Below, one piece after another: positions 48,917 to 61,948 of a DNA stretch of 64,000 bases. The DNA comes from Lasioglossum baleicum. Its lineage: Eukaryota > Arthropoda > Insecta > Hymenoptera > Halictidae. Location: positions 2,480,001 to 2,544,000 of the forward strand of contig NC_134934.1 of assembly GCF_051020765.1 (NCBI RefSeq), written 5' to 3'. The position numbers and the translations under genes were made by a program. How positions within the stretch are numbered: the stretch's first letter is position 1; each line of letters begins with the position of its first letter. A model generated the notes under the pieces. That model made no database searches and had not been told where the DNA came from. It saw only the letters and a list, made by a program, of their open reading frames with translations.

Positions 48917-49455
48917 GACTGTTTACGCTGTCTCTGGTTTCAAAAAACATGCGTGCCTTTCGGGATCGCTTTCAAGAGGCCCGGGCATTTGTACACGTTT
49001 GTCCTTCACTCGAGAGGGCGAAGAGTGGTTTGCGAGAGGACAGCGTAGCGTAGCTTTTCAACCCTGTTCAACAATCCAGCTTGCGTTTAGCCGGCTATTT
49101 GTACGCGTCGTGCCGCGAAGAATTTGATAACGACGACAACAAGAGAAAGAGAGAAAGCGAATGAGAGAGCAAGTGGCCAGAGATTTCGAATGAAACCGAC
49201 CCGCCCCCGAAACATAATCTCGGTTGCAACGTAATCGGTCCATGAAGTCGGCGCCTCGAGCGAAAGGATCCGATTTCTCGCGAGGAGATTCGACTTCGCT
49301 GAATACGAGTTCGTAAAGGGGAGCATCGTGTTTCAGGTATTTTTCAATTTCCCAAGCGGCGCCGTCGACCCACAGAGCACGCTCAAGAAAAGCTCAGAAC
49401 CACGGTGTCGAGCTTAATTATTTAAAAAGTCGAATACCTCCGAACATTATTACTA

Positions 49456-49631
49456 GACTTCGGATCTTTATGCAAACTAATGAAATGAAAATAAAATGGA
49501 AATCTGTTTTCTTTCTTAATGTGTGCAATAGATTGAAAATGATATAACAGTATTTTTAAATTCTGCTAATGTTTCTACTGTTTTAAATTACACCTGCTCG
49601 TTTTTGTTGTAAATGCATAAAATCCGCTGTC
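49456..49631. mobile_element. MITE, GACTGCGGAT family, copy I
   Basis: TA then GACTTCGGATCTTTATGCA at the left. The right end is TGCATAAAATCCGCTGTC then TA. It is 176 bp, AT-rich and non-coding, one of the two best-preserved copies in the window. Confidence 0.75.
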
Positions 49632-52362
49632 TAATCATCAGATTGTTGAAAAACATTTTTGAAAAAGTTTATGAATATACACGAGGTCCAACTGTAAACG
49701 AACAAACGAACAAGTCCGACAAAATGCGGGAATTTCAGGGCGAATTTACGGGTCGAAGGAAATTCCAGTGGAACAGGTCGGCGCATAGTCAGCCGGCGTC
49801 GCGTCGAGTCTATGGTCGGCCGTTTAATTACCATTTTTCTCGGTGAATCGTCCGGCCGCAACGCGACGGTTTCGCGGCAGCAGGTTCGGGGTTTTATCCA
49901 TCAATTCCGGGGAATCCATCAGCCCGCGATTATACGGGAATTCCTCGGGAGGCTATTAAAAAGCGTAGAACTGTCGCGGCAAGCCGCGGGATTAAGTCGC
50001 GGGCATATTAATTCGACCCCGTGGCTAAAGTGCTTTTACGCGTCCCGGCTCGAACGGTGCGGCGATGCGGCCGGATTGTTAGCCTGCGAAATTCGCTTTC
50101 GCGGCGAGAGGATTTTGCGTCTAATTCCCGTGAGCGCTCTATCCGTTTCTAAAGTATTCGACACAGTCCGGACAAAATCTCTAATAAGAATAACGAACTA
50201 ATAATAAACCACCGAATAAGGTATTCGAGGGCAATTGTTAATTTAATGCGAAAGAGAGGTGACAGGAAGAACGAGTAAAGTGGACCGGGGACTGGAGAGA
50301 GGGAGAAAGATAGAGAGAAAGAGGTAGAGGGACAGAGAGAGAAAGAGAAAGAAAGAAAAGCGGATATCCACGGAATTCCCATGTTGCCGGAGGCCGCGTG
50401 CGGTCCCCGACAACGAAACGTCGTTTAACGATTAGCCGTGGTGAACTGGCGCCGAAATTCAAATTTAAATGGCACTCGCGGGAGAGACCGGATCGTCGCC
50501 GGGTTCTCCGGGATCCGAATTTCTGCTGGAATTGCACCACAGCGCGGAAAGAGATTCTCGTGCGGAGTCGTTAACCCCTTCGTTATTTTTGATGGAATAG
50601 CCGCCCCTTGATACCGACCAGCTGAAGCCGTCTAATGCCAACCATTCCGCTTAATTACAACTTTCAAAGGACCTTGGCTTCTTAATATTGGAAAAAGTTT
50701 TTTGAAGAAATTGTCCAGGTAAAAAGTAACAGGAAGGTTAACGGTGTGATGATTACCGTTGGACATTGAAGGTGATTGAGAATAGAAAAATTTCGAAGTT
50801 TTCGACAGCCTCTCGTAGTTCGACGCATTTCCCATTGACGGGCAACGTGCAGTACGCGTGGAGAAAACAATGGTCTTAGGGTTTTTCGCTAGAACCCATT
50901 TGCCGGAGTCGTTACCACCAGGAAAGACGCGGGATCCTCGGAGGATAATGGCCCGGAACGAATACTCGCATATCCCGTATTCCTTGGTTTTCTCGATCGA
51001 TCGAACGTGAAAAGGAAGAGGAAAAAATGGCCGAGCGAAAGTCTGTCGGGCGGCGTGTCACGGGGCCGCTACGAGGGATGAAACATGCTGAGCGACCGGC
51101 GAAGAGAGCGGCGAGGTTGATTAATGAACGCGTCCCCGAAAGAGCAAAATAACAAATAGCGCGTTGCCACGTTGCCCTCCGGCTGACGCGATGCCCGAGA
51201 GAGAACCGAACCTCCCCCCTCTCTCGCTCTGTCTATCTGACTCTGTCAAGGGGTGGAGAAACGGGGGCTGCGGCAAACGGCCACGCTGGTTGCTTGATTC
51301 ATAGTTCCCGCGGTGCACCGACGGCTTGTGACGAGGCGCAACGTCGTGTTAACCATGCGACCGATCCTCCTCCGTGCCTTCGCACCGCCAACCACCCTCG
51401 GTAATTGATTGTCACAAGCCCGCAGTCCCTGGAACCCACCGACCAACCTTTTATTCGCCTCATAGCTGACGGCTAAGGGTTAGAACCACGGTTATTGCCG
51501 CCGGCGAGGGATTCCCGTCACTCTTCCAAAGACACGTCGAGGATCCTTAACAGATAGGACATGGATTCTCAATCTTTCTTGAGCCGCAGCGTACCTCTAC
51601 AAGTTCCCTATCCTCTCAAGTTATGTAATTGTCCATCGAAATATAAATTATGTATTGAAGTAATATTCTATATTGAATTGCTCGCGGCGATACTCGGGGC
51701 TTTAGCGAGATTACAGAGTGACAATGTAGTTGAAATAAAGTTCGAATTGTGGAAGGTAACACTTTGAAATATATTTTAAACTTAACAATATTATACAACG
51801 TTCTTAAGGTTTTTAGCTAGTTGTGTCACTCGGCGAAATTAATGACAAAGCGAATCCAAAAATCCCCAGGTACACCAAAAGACCGCTGCCGCGGTAATAA
51901 ATCTGGAACGCAGCTCGATTTTTGTAGTATTCAACAATTCACTGGGCTTTCGGTAACAAACTCCAGAAAAAAAAATCGCTGTCACACATACAGAATTTTG
52001 TACACGCTATAGAAAAATTCTTCGGCTACCATTCGATGCCACACACGATCAATCAGGACAATACCGAAGTAATGAAAAAGCCGACGTAGACAGAATTCGA
52101 CGGAACGCGAAACGAAACTCGCACCAAATGAAATGCGGCTGAGAGGAACGTTTGTAACAGAGCATATTTGGATTGGGTAGCCCTTGACATCATCCCCTAT
52201 ATTGATTCTCGATATAAAATGCCAAATTTAGTTCCTTGCTGGATGATTTATGGAAGGTTATTAAAATCTCCGTTACGAATTGAACACTTTCTAAAACGTT
52301 TCACAGGGTTCGTACAATTACTTACATTCATATTAATTTGATAATGTCTGTCACGTTACAAA

Positions 52363-52393
52363 TTTGATTATATCAAACATAATCAAATTAATG
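52363..52393. repeat. Short AT-rich hairpin
   Basis: AATTTGATTA and TAATCAAATT form a 10-bp perfect stem around a 9-bp loop. No other context. Possibly chance in AT-rich DNA. Confidence 0.4.
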
Positions 52394-55300
52394 TTGGCAA
52401 TGAAAATTAGCTAGAAGTTTCTTGTGCGAGAAAAATGTAATTGCTTTACTCGTAGGAAGGGAAATTGTAATTGTGACTAAAGTTCCTTACAACGACCCTG
52501 TAAAACGTGATGCACAATTTTTTCGGAAGGGCTGTTTTTATGATCCAGTAAAATCCTCATGGTGTACCTAATATTATATTATTTTAAAGTTGCCAGTGTA
52601 CCTTGCACTCAAAGCTCAATAAAACGACAATAAAACACGATGTATCAAGTTTTAAGGGGTCGTTGCAAAATGGAAGCTTCAATCATCAAATCCACGGTAG
52701 TTTCGACCGCTAAAAAGATTTTTCAACGTTCCTAAATCGTTTGAGAAACGAACAATCTTTGCTTGCAAAAAGATTGGAACAATGTAATTGTCAGAAATTT
52801 GTTAAAAATCGCGTGTTCGGTGTTCAATCATTTTCCACGGTCACTGCGAATAATTAGCGCGCCGCTAATTACGATGTACTGCGAACAGCATTGCGCAATC
52901 TGTGAGACAAACATGATCACTCCGCAGTTTCAAAAGAACGAACCACGATATTACAATGGGCAACATAACGGAGACGCATCTCCCTCGGCGGATTGTTAAA
53001 CGCATTTTACTAGGACAGGGGGGCGCGATGTAAATCGGAAGAGCTTGCGTATTCATCGATATCGAAACATCGCTGGTCGTCGATGCCGTGTAATCGTGAC
53101 GGTACACGCACCATCCGGCTGGACGTCAAACCCGACCCAAAATCCCCTATCTCTCTCTCTCTCACCCCCACTGCTCTCTCTTCTCCACTCTCTCCCTTTG
53201 TTCCCGTGTCTCTCGATTCTTCTGGCACGCCGTTCCCGTTACAGCGTAATGACGCGTCGGCAGAGAGAGATTCGCGCGTCGTTTGTTCGCGAGCACGCTC
53301 GTCGATATTCAAATCGGTGTCATCGATTGCCGGCCGTGTTATTATGAGTAACGTTCCGTGTCGGAACGGTTTCTATGTTCCCTCGACTATGTGGTACTGT
53401 CTCGGCTCAAAGTTCCTTGCGAGAAGAAAGTTTTAACTGTGCGAACCGCATTTAAAGCTGCGCGTACTATTTTTCGACACTTATCGCGAAACAAAGCAGT
53501 ACCGAGTCTTTGATAGAGTGGGTATTCGTTTCTGAGGTACAGTAGAGACTCCTCCATCCGTATGTCCATTATCTGAAGATCCTGATATCCGGATATTCTA
53601 TTGTAAACGCATTACATTTTCAGAACAAACCAGTTCCGAAATTCTATAGACTATCTACTCTGAGAATGTATGTGCCTTATTGTTAGAGATCGCATGCTGG
53701 CACTTGTAATCTTGCACTACACACGGTAGAACCCCGATTGACATAAATCTCTGATATCTTAATTCTCTATTATCTGAACACGTTCCTACACCATGTTATT
53801 GATTGTACAGAAATTCTATGTCGCGAATGTCACAGCGAGATTCTACACCCTTGGTTCGGTGGAAATGGATGTAAGAAAGATTGAATTTCAAGGTGAAAAG
53901 GTCAACAATGTTTTTTTTGTTATTGCATTTTATTCTGTTCGAAGAAAGAAAATATGAATTTTCTATAAAAGTCCGCAGTCCAGACGCATTTTCGTTTGTA
54001 ACACCGTGGCTTTGCCGGTTCGATATCGAAAAGTGCACGGTATCGATCACGGCCGATCATTCCCGACCGCGAATATCGTCGGCCGATCATAATTCTCTTG
54101 GGCGGCGTGCTTGCACAGTTTTGCGATGGATTTCGGACCGGGGCTCTTTGCAAAACAATTAACGAGCATCATCGTCGGGGGATGACTCTGGCCGTTTGCA
54201 CCTTTGTCCAACGCGGCTAATCGTTTTCGGTTCAGAGGCCGGTTCGCTCGGCATTGTCGGCCCCGGGAATGCTTCCGGTCATCCGGCCCGTAATTGGCTA
54301 TGGGGAACGCTGGTCAGCTGTGCTCGCCGATCGCCGATCCCGGCGAATATTTCATCGCACTAATCGCGCGATACAAGGCTCTTTATTATTCCCGAACGGC
54401 CAACCTCCTTTAACCAATCCATTCGCAACACCACCTTGCGCCTTGCATGCTTTTGCAAAAGTCTTTCAATTAGGAAATATTTTCTTTTAAAGGGGGTAGT
54501 CTGGCTTTTCTTTTGTATTTAGACCTTTCAAATTTCAACTGAGATCTATTTCTGCTGCACTAAGTCAGATAAAGTACAGTATACACATATTCGTACATAC
54601 ACAGCCTACATTAAATCAAGTTAAATTCGTTGGTTACAGTTTTTTAATGTGTCTGATTTTTTCAGGTAAAAGTTTTTGAGTCCTAAAAATCAGTCTGCGA
54701 CTTTCCACCTTAAAAAGAACTTTCATTCTAAAGCGCGTTCAGACGTTCGTGAATGTCTTGGTCCCCGGGAAATAGACATCTCGTAAATACACGTGGATAA
54801 TCGCGGCCTCTCGTCCGAGTCCGACCTGAAAGGCAGCCTGACCACAACTTTTCCAACCGAAATTCCATTATAAAGTGTACGTTCACGGAGGTTTACGATT
54901 TCCTTGGTCGTCTTCCCCCCCAGGCGGAAAACACACATTGGGTTCTCATAAATACGTTGCGGATAATCGTGGACTTACAATCGCAGATAGGCATCGATCT
55001 ATTCCTGGTCGGGCAGAGGCGAACAGTCGCGTACGATCGTTAACGGGAAAATTAAACGGCGCCCGGGGAAAAGTTGTCTGATTTGTTCCCCGTAATTCAG
55101 GAACTTGCCTACTAACCGTAAAATCCGGCTCTGGGAACTTTTCCCGGCACCGAGACCAGTAGAAACTCCTTCTGCCCGTTCGTTACTCGCGTCCGCTCTA
55201 ACATGGATACCGGCGCGGCTTGGCAATCCTAAACGCGGGAATGCGATTCTTGGCGAATTAGTTTCCACACTGATTTTTCGCCTGTGTGTACAGCAGATTC

Positions 55301-58175
55301 GTAAAGTGATGGCGCAGGCGGCCGGATGTTAATTTTACGGGTAGCAATTAGTCAAGGTAGAAAAATATTTTGTCATTCAAAGAAAATAAGTTACAATTCG
55401 AACAATGTCAGCGTTAGACGAGGCTGCATTCTTCAACTTGAAAAAAAGATATTGCTCCTCTTTTTCGACGTGTTTTTTTCATGTAGAGTTATCGCCTTGC
55501 CGCTTGAACCACGATTTTAGAGTGAGAAGTCGCGCGAAATATTCTTGGACTCGTGCTGCTGAAGGTTCAAAGGGAGTGGAAGTTCGGGGAACTGCAGCCA
55601 GAAATTATTCCGACATCTTTGCTCTGCCGATTAACAATAATAACGAAGGCGGGGGACAGGGTTTTGTTTCGAAGTTTCGGTGGAGGACCTAAATGGAGAC
55701 GGCCTTTGCAGGAGAGCCAGGCTACGAGTTCGAGGCCGATTAATTTCCGACTTTTCCACTGCGCTTTCCAGAGCTATTTCGCATAATGATTCCAGGTGCT
55801 CGGCGGGCTAACGAGTGGGCGTAAGAAGATTACAGGTATTCGTGTTCGGAGCCTTTTCTTCGGCGTCGGGAAGGTAATATCGATAGTCGATTCATTCAAC
55901 TTTCAATCACTATTATTCTTCCTTGTGATTTTCGGTGTTATTTTACACTCGCGTGCAGATCTGTTCTACGTAGATTCGAGTGTCGGGTTCTAATTCTTAC
56001 TTGAATCTGATTCCACAGTTCAATACATAACCCTTTACACGCGAAGATATTTTAACTCGAAAATGAAACAAAGAAGAACAGGCGATTGTAGAGCCTGTTC
56101 TGCAGCCAAGAAAAAAGGTTCTGTCGCACGCGCAGCCCGGTGCACGGTGAGGTTTAGCGTCAGGTGTGCCAGAATAGGGCCGGTATCAATTTCGACAAAG
56201 GAAACCGCAATATTTGCAAGGCGCCGCGCCGCGCTGGCGGAAACCGCAACGGCCGAGGTCCCGGACACTAGCGATTCCCTTTGTTCCGTGTCTTCCATAT
56301 AGTTCGCCGGGTCGACTTGCCGGTTTATTGGCGCGGTAAAACAAACGTCGATCCACCGGGAAAATGGCGCGGCAGCTTGTCTCCGCGGTAGTTGATTAAC
56401 GCGGTCGGAAACGCCGCGTTTTAATTAACGCCGCGATCCTAGACGTCTCGGCCACGACCGTAGAACAGGTTCGAGAGCATTCCGACATATCGACGTTCAC
56501 CCCATGAGAAACCCCATTAAAAGGAAGAGACGTCCCGTGGAAACGAGAACGAATGGCAGCTGCTCCACAAACTATGCTCATAACGGCTCGGCTTAGGCAC
56601 GCGGTGTCTAATCGATGGCTTGTAGAAATGAACTGTGGCCGAGGTGGATTTTGGGGCCCATGGAATGGGCCTACTCGCGTGCAACGATCTTCTAAAAGTT
56701 TCCGTTCCAACGAAAAAGCCCGGTCCGCTTCTGACTTGTTCGCTCGGCTGACTTGCTCGCGTAATCTCCTGACGTCGACCTAATCGAAACCAGCCAAGAA
56801 CGGCCGCCTGACATCGCAATTTCTTGCACGAGAACGTTTTCATTTCTTCGAGGACGGATCTGGGCCAATCCTCCGCACGATTTTCTGCTGGCCAACCCGA
56901 CTGCTATTGTTGGTATATTCGGTTTTGTTGCTAGTTGAACCTTGGTTTTGCATTAAGACGCGATCGGCTGCAGGAAACACGTCAGTCGTTCACGCGATTT
57001 CTAGACTTTGCAACGGCCTTCGAGATTGTTGCTTCATTTCAGGCCTGGCAGGTATAGTGGCTCTGCTGGAGTTACTTCAAATCCATTATGCTTGTAGATT
57101 CATATAGCTTAACCTGGCTCTTGAATAACTTTTTCAAAATTAGACCCAACTGCTTGAGTTTTTTTTTGAGACGTCGAAAGGATTAGTTTACCTTAAAAAA
57201 GTAAAGGTCAGGATTTCAAATTTGTTATCTGTGGCTCCAATGAAAATTTAAAAGATATAGTTCGTCAACTAGTCAACAAGTCAAAACTAATTTTTATGGA
57301 CGCTGTTATTTCAGTTGATAGTTCACACGAAACTAGACAAATTAATATTTATGCTCGCTGTTATGTAAGATCATACACGATTTCTCACGATGTTACTCGT
57401 GTAACTCGTATTACGGTGTGTGAAAAGGTAGGGAACATCCGCAGCAATAAAGGCTCGGTATCAATCAGGATTCTCTTAAAACCCGAACGAACAGAATAGC
57501 TCTCGTTGCACAGTGCTTCTACCCTACCATTTCCTGACTGCAAAATAAAAACTCGCTCGGGCGATTAAGCCGCATAGCCTGAGTAGGACCGAAAATAGGA
57601 AACGAGGATCGTCCGAGGCGTTGGCTCGCGATCGATCGCGGAAAAGGCAATTCGCGAGGGTTATCTATTCGATCTAAATTGCCCTGCGCGCCGGTCGAAC
57701 AGCCATAAAGACGAAGATGGTCCCTCATGTCGCCCTTCCGCCTCGCTTTTTCTAGATTTGTCGCGACGAGACGGGACTAAACGCGACGGGAAGCGCCAAC
57801 GATATCGAGCCCGAACGTAACGGCGTGGCGCGGCGCCGCGTTTCGAGCAATAAACTTCGCGAACGAGTCGAAGGGAACTTTTTCTCCGTTCCCCGGCCTC
57901 CCCCGCGCACGATTCCTATAATATCGGCTTTTATTCCGCCACGGTCCATAAAATCGAAACGGTTAATTTGTCGGGGGGCGGGAGACAGACGCTCGAGAAA
58001 GGGATCGTGTTATAGCCCTGCGACTCGTCATTCACTGTCGACGGTGCTCGCAGTCTTAGACCATACAAACTTCTAGACACGGCTCAGATAATTTTGCTTG
58101 AAGCAAAGATAAAGTAATAGGTGACTTCACAGGATCCAAAGATGTATGTATAAGCTATATCCCCGTAATATACTA

Positions 58176-58365
58176 GACTGCGGATCTCTCTGCAAAATAA
58201 AAAATGTTTGCATTGATTGCAAGACACAGGATCCAAATAAAAATTTCATTCTTCTTTTAATCGTCTTATTAAGCTGAAATTAATACTTAAATCTGCTTAA
58301 TAATTCGTCCACTGCTTTAAATAGTACGTGTCGATTTCCTTTATAAATACATAAAATCCGCTGTC
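58176..58365. mobile_element. MITE, GACTGCGGAT family, copy K
   Basis: TA then GACTGCGGATCTCTCTGCA at the left. The right end is ACATAAAATCCGCTGTC then TA. It is 190 bp. Its inner TTGCATTGATTGCAAGACAC block matches copy A, so A and K belong to the same sub-family. Confidence 0.75.
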
Positions 58366-58431
58366 TACTTATAACTACATTCATTGTCAGTAAGATAAGT
58401 GTCTCCGTACACCCTTTAAAACAGAATAACA

Positions 58432-58967
58432 TTTTTATAATTGTACCAAAGGATCTGATTATTTGTAAGCAATTAGAAGCATTGGTTTACTAGATGATGT
58501 GCAAAAAAAATTTCCCACAAATTACAATTGATCAGGTTACATGCAGAAATAAAAAAAGCATTTTTTTTAACTTTTTTATTTGGGTTCTTAATGAAAATTT
58601 AAAATATATGTTTTGTAGATCTATGTTAGTTATACACATGCTGAAGATTTCATCGAAATCGGTTGACGCAGGAAAAAACGACACCCATTGAAAGATGTAC
58701 GATCCAGTGGATTTTAAGCAAAAACTGATCAAAACTCTAATTTTCACCATTTTTAACTGCTTGTAGCTCATGTGTATGTCAATCAATTTCGATGAAATTT
58801 TTAGTAGATGTGTAACTACTATAGACCTACAAAATTATTTTATTTTTATTTTTGCATGCAACCTTGTAAATTGTAATTTTTATAAAATATTTTTTGCACA
58901 TCGTTCACTAAACCAATGCTTCTAATTGCTTAGAAAACATCAGGTCATTTGATATAATTATAAAAAA
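58432..58967. mobile_element. Long foldback element, 536 bp
   Basis: The left arm (TTTTATAATTGTACCAAAGG, then AAGCAATTAGAAGCATTGGT, then GATGTGCAAAAAA) is mirrored at the right (TTTTTTGCACATCGTTCACT, then ACCAATGCTTCTAATTGCTT, then ATATAATTATAAAA). The inner sequence GATTTCATCGAAATCGGTTGA also recurs inverted as TCAATTTCGATGAAATT. A MITE of undetermined superfamily. It begins about 65 bp after MITE copy K. Confidence 0.8.
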
Positions 58968-61339
58968 GCAATTCTGTTTGTATATGTATAAGGATTCGGC
59001 TTTGTAATCATATGTACTATTTCTTGTGGTCTCTATTGACCTGGATGTTTTGCTTGACGAAAAATTTTTCAGAATTTGAGGCTTCTCTAGTGATCGGTGT
59101 ACCGATCTGGCAATTATTGATAAGTGTCGCAGACATAAACAAACGTTTTATATTCTTGCCCGCTAAACCACGTGTTAAAATGCATAGGAAAAAGTTTCTA
59201 TAAAACCGCGCGGGGGCAAATAAAATACGTTCATACACGGTATGTATATTAAAGTGCGATAAGAAACGGCACGATTTATGGAAATAAACGGGGGAAAAAG
59301 AACTCTGGTATTTCTGGGCGGTCGCGATGCATTATCTCGGAGACGTCGATGTCTGAGTGTCGATTAAAGTTCGTGTCTGAATATCCTGTGCTCGTGTGTA
59401 CGTGAATATACGTGTACACGGTTTCTCGTCGGTGTGGCCGGTATTTCCATTTCGTCGCCGTTTGTCGATACTCGTTAACAACGACAAATCTACTTAGCGA
59501 CTTAATCCGACACGTCGTTGCGATCCTGATACCAGCCGGCCCGTAATTTTATAATAATTCGCCCGCAATTTTTCATCCGACAATTTACGAGCGCGGCTAC
59601 ACGCCTGTGAAAGAGCAAGCGGGAAGAAAAAGAGAAGGGCGAGAGTGGGAGTGGGAGAGAGCGAGAGGAGGGATATATGAAATGGAGGAAAAAAGGAGAG
59701 AGGCGGCGACCAACGTCGAGCCAGCGGGAAAAAGAGACGAAAAAGATGGAAAACGGTGGCAGTCGCGGGGGTGGAAGAGGGTCGAGGGTCGCGCACATAA
59801 CTGTAGCGCGACGTTCGATAAATTGCCTCGGGTTCTTTTTAGTCTGCCGCGATATTTTATTTACCAGGAAAATGTATCTCTGTTGCGCGCGTGCCGCGGG
59901 AATCGGTTTAACCGGACTTTTTCGGGAATCCACGCAACCACCGCCAGAGACAGGCAGTGCGCTGATTTTTATTTTTCTTTTTTCATTTTTTATTTGCGTC
60001 GAGCACCTTGTCCACCGCAATATCGTCCTGTGATATCCAATCTTCGGAGCAGCGCATTATACCATGCTCCCCAAAACTGAATTAAAAATTTTACGGGATA
60101 TGAGGTTAAATACCAACAGCAAAAACAGCAGCTTATTTCGGTTATTGCCTAACTTGATAACTACGTATCTGCATTTATGGTTGATGAAAATTTTCTTTAC
60201 TTTTAGCACTCGACTTTCTTGAAACGAGTTCAGCGAACTCCCGTATAACGCGATCAAGAAACTGTTTAGAAAGACTGCGTATTTATATATTTATAAAAAA
60301 CTGCACCCCCTCACTGACACAACTTTTAATTTACTTTTAAACAACTTTAATAAATCCGGAAATAGGGGAGCCACTGGGATAAGGAGGGCCGCAATTGGCA
60401 ATATTGGAAAATTAGGGTACGATTTGTCACAGGACGGGGCGGATAGTACGTAGATAAACGGAGCCCGGATCGAAAGGGAAGATTTGTAGCGCTCGGCGAA
60501 CTTTTGGCTGGGAATTGCCGGCGATTTTTCGGACGGTTCCCCGAGATAAAGGGTGGAAAAGTAATCGCGACTTGGAGAATTGTCGCGGGACCGCAATAAA
60601 CGATCGTCGAAAGAATGCTTCGAAGGATCCGGCGAGCCCGATAGACACGTCACTCGCTCGGACCAAAGCGAATTCCAGTATTTGCGAATACATATATAGG
60701 AATACCTCTCTTCAAAGTACATAGTCGAGAGAATTCTTTTCGTCGCATAATGAACCGGAGCCTCGTTTGCACGCGACTCCGTTCCTCTTCGTTCCGGCTA
60801 GTTTATGGAGAATACCTCGCGGCGTGCATTATGTCCTGATCCGGTGCGGTGGGAGCGACTGGGTTGTCCGCGCGACTACTCTCGGTTCCGTCGTCGATAA
60901 TTCAACGAGCTTTCGTCACGCGCCCCCGGGAACCAGCGTTCCTCCACGCCGAGGTTGGCACGTTGCGAACGCTTTCGGGGACTTCGCGAGACGGCACCGC
61001 CGTTCTGGTTAAACTGTTAATTAAGTGGGACGAATTAATTTGTTCGGGAAGTAGGGGCACGCTTACTTGACGTGTTTAGATGGTGATTGGTATGCCATTG
61101 TGCGTTGTATGCGCTCCGAGGTGTGTTTAAAGTGATTGTATCGATCGATGTTTTAAAGGGGCAGCGGCGGTTTAGCACTTCGACGTGACGGCTTCAATTA
61201 CGGCTCTTTTACTTACTGGAAGATTTCGACCCCGTTCAGACACGGCGGAAACCGCGCCGATTATTTATATTGAGTTGTTCGAAAAGTTTCCGCCGATTTT
61301 TGGAGTAAATTGAAAACAAAAAAAATTGTACTAAAAATC

Positions 61340-61512
61340 AAGAGGTGAAATTCTCCCCCTCTGAATTTCATAAATCAGTCGCGCAATGTTCGATCCTTTG
61401 CAGCATTGTCTCCGTAAACAGTACATATATGTTTTGCAACTTGAACAACATTCGCGTCTTTTCTGTAGTAAACAAGCATTAAATGCCGAAAATGCAGTTT
61501 TTCGTTCTCCAT
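61340..61512 (-). pseudogene. Mariner transposase N-terminal remnant
   Basis: From the ATG at 61512 downward the frame reads MENEKLHFRHLMLVYYRKDA, then VAKHICTVYGDNAAKDRTLRD. This is the helix-turn-helix DNA-binding start of mariner transposases. It is interrupted by TGA at 61377, where the family normally carries a tryptophan. It resumes FMKFRGGEF for about ten codons and then runs straight into the 3' terminal repeat. The catalytic D,D34D domain is deleted, so the copy is inactive. Confidence 0.85.
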
Positions 61513-61520
61513 GTTTACAT

Positions 61521-61948
61521 CAGAGTTAGGCATTAACCGATTAAAATTTTAATCGTGATTGATTGATTAATGTGTACGATTACAAAAAGAAATCATCGAA
61601 AAATCGACGATTGATTCAATCGATTGATGAAGTTAATCGTCAATCGTTGATTAAAAGAAGAAATCATCGAAAAATCGACGATTGGATCAATCGATTGATG
61701 AAGTTAATCGTCAATCGTTGATTAAAAAAGATATCATCGAAAAAAAACATAAAAGCAGTCTCACACAGTAATCATTAATCAATCATCCGATTGACGATTA
61801 ATAATCGTTAACCGCAATTAACGATTAATAACTATTTAATCGTTAACCGCAATTGACGGCTAAACTAGGAGATTAATTGTTAACTGCGATTAACGATTGA
61901 AGTAGAAATTCAGTCGTCAATCGTTGATTAAATTTTTGCCCAACTCTG
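61521..61948. mobile_element. Non-autonomous hAT-like element with ATCGATTGA-type repeats
   Basis: The left end CAGAGTTAGGCATTAA and right end TTGCCCAACTCTG are inverted. A perfect 8-bp duplication GTTTACAT lies at 61513-61520 and 61949-61956. The interior has no coding frame and consists of TTAATCG / ATCGATTGA-type short units. It includes a roughly 70-bp block (AAATCATCGAAAAATCGACG then ATTGATGAAGTTAATCGTCA) repeated at 61590 and 61661, with a partial third copy at 61731. It is inserted in the mariner remnant immediately upstream of its start codon. Confidence 0.88.

Noticed and set aside
59502..60020. Overlapping 157- and 172-residue frames on both strands
   Set aside because: GA-rich sequence gives open frames on both strands at once. 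No conserved motif on either.
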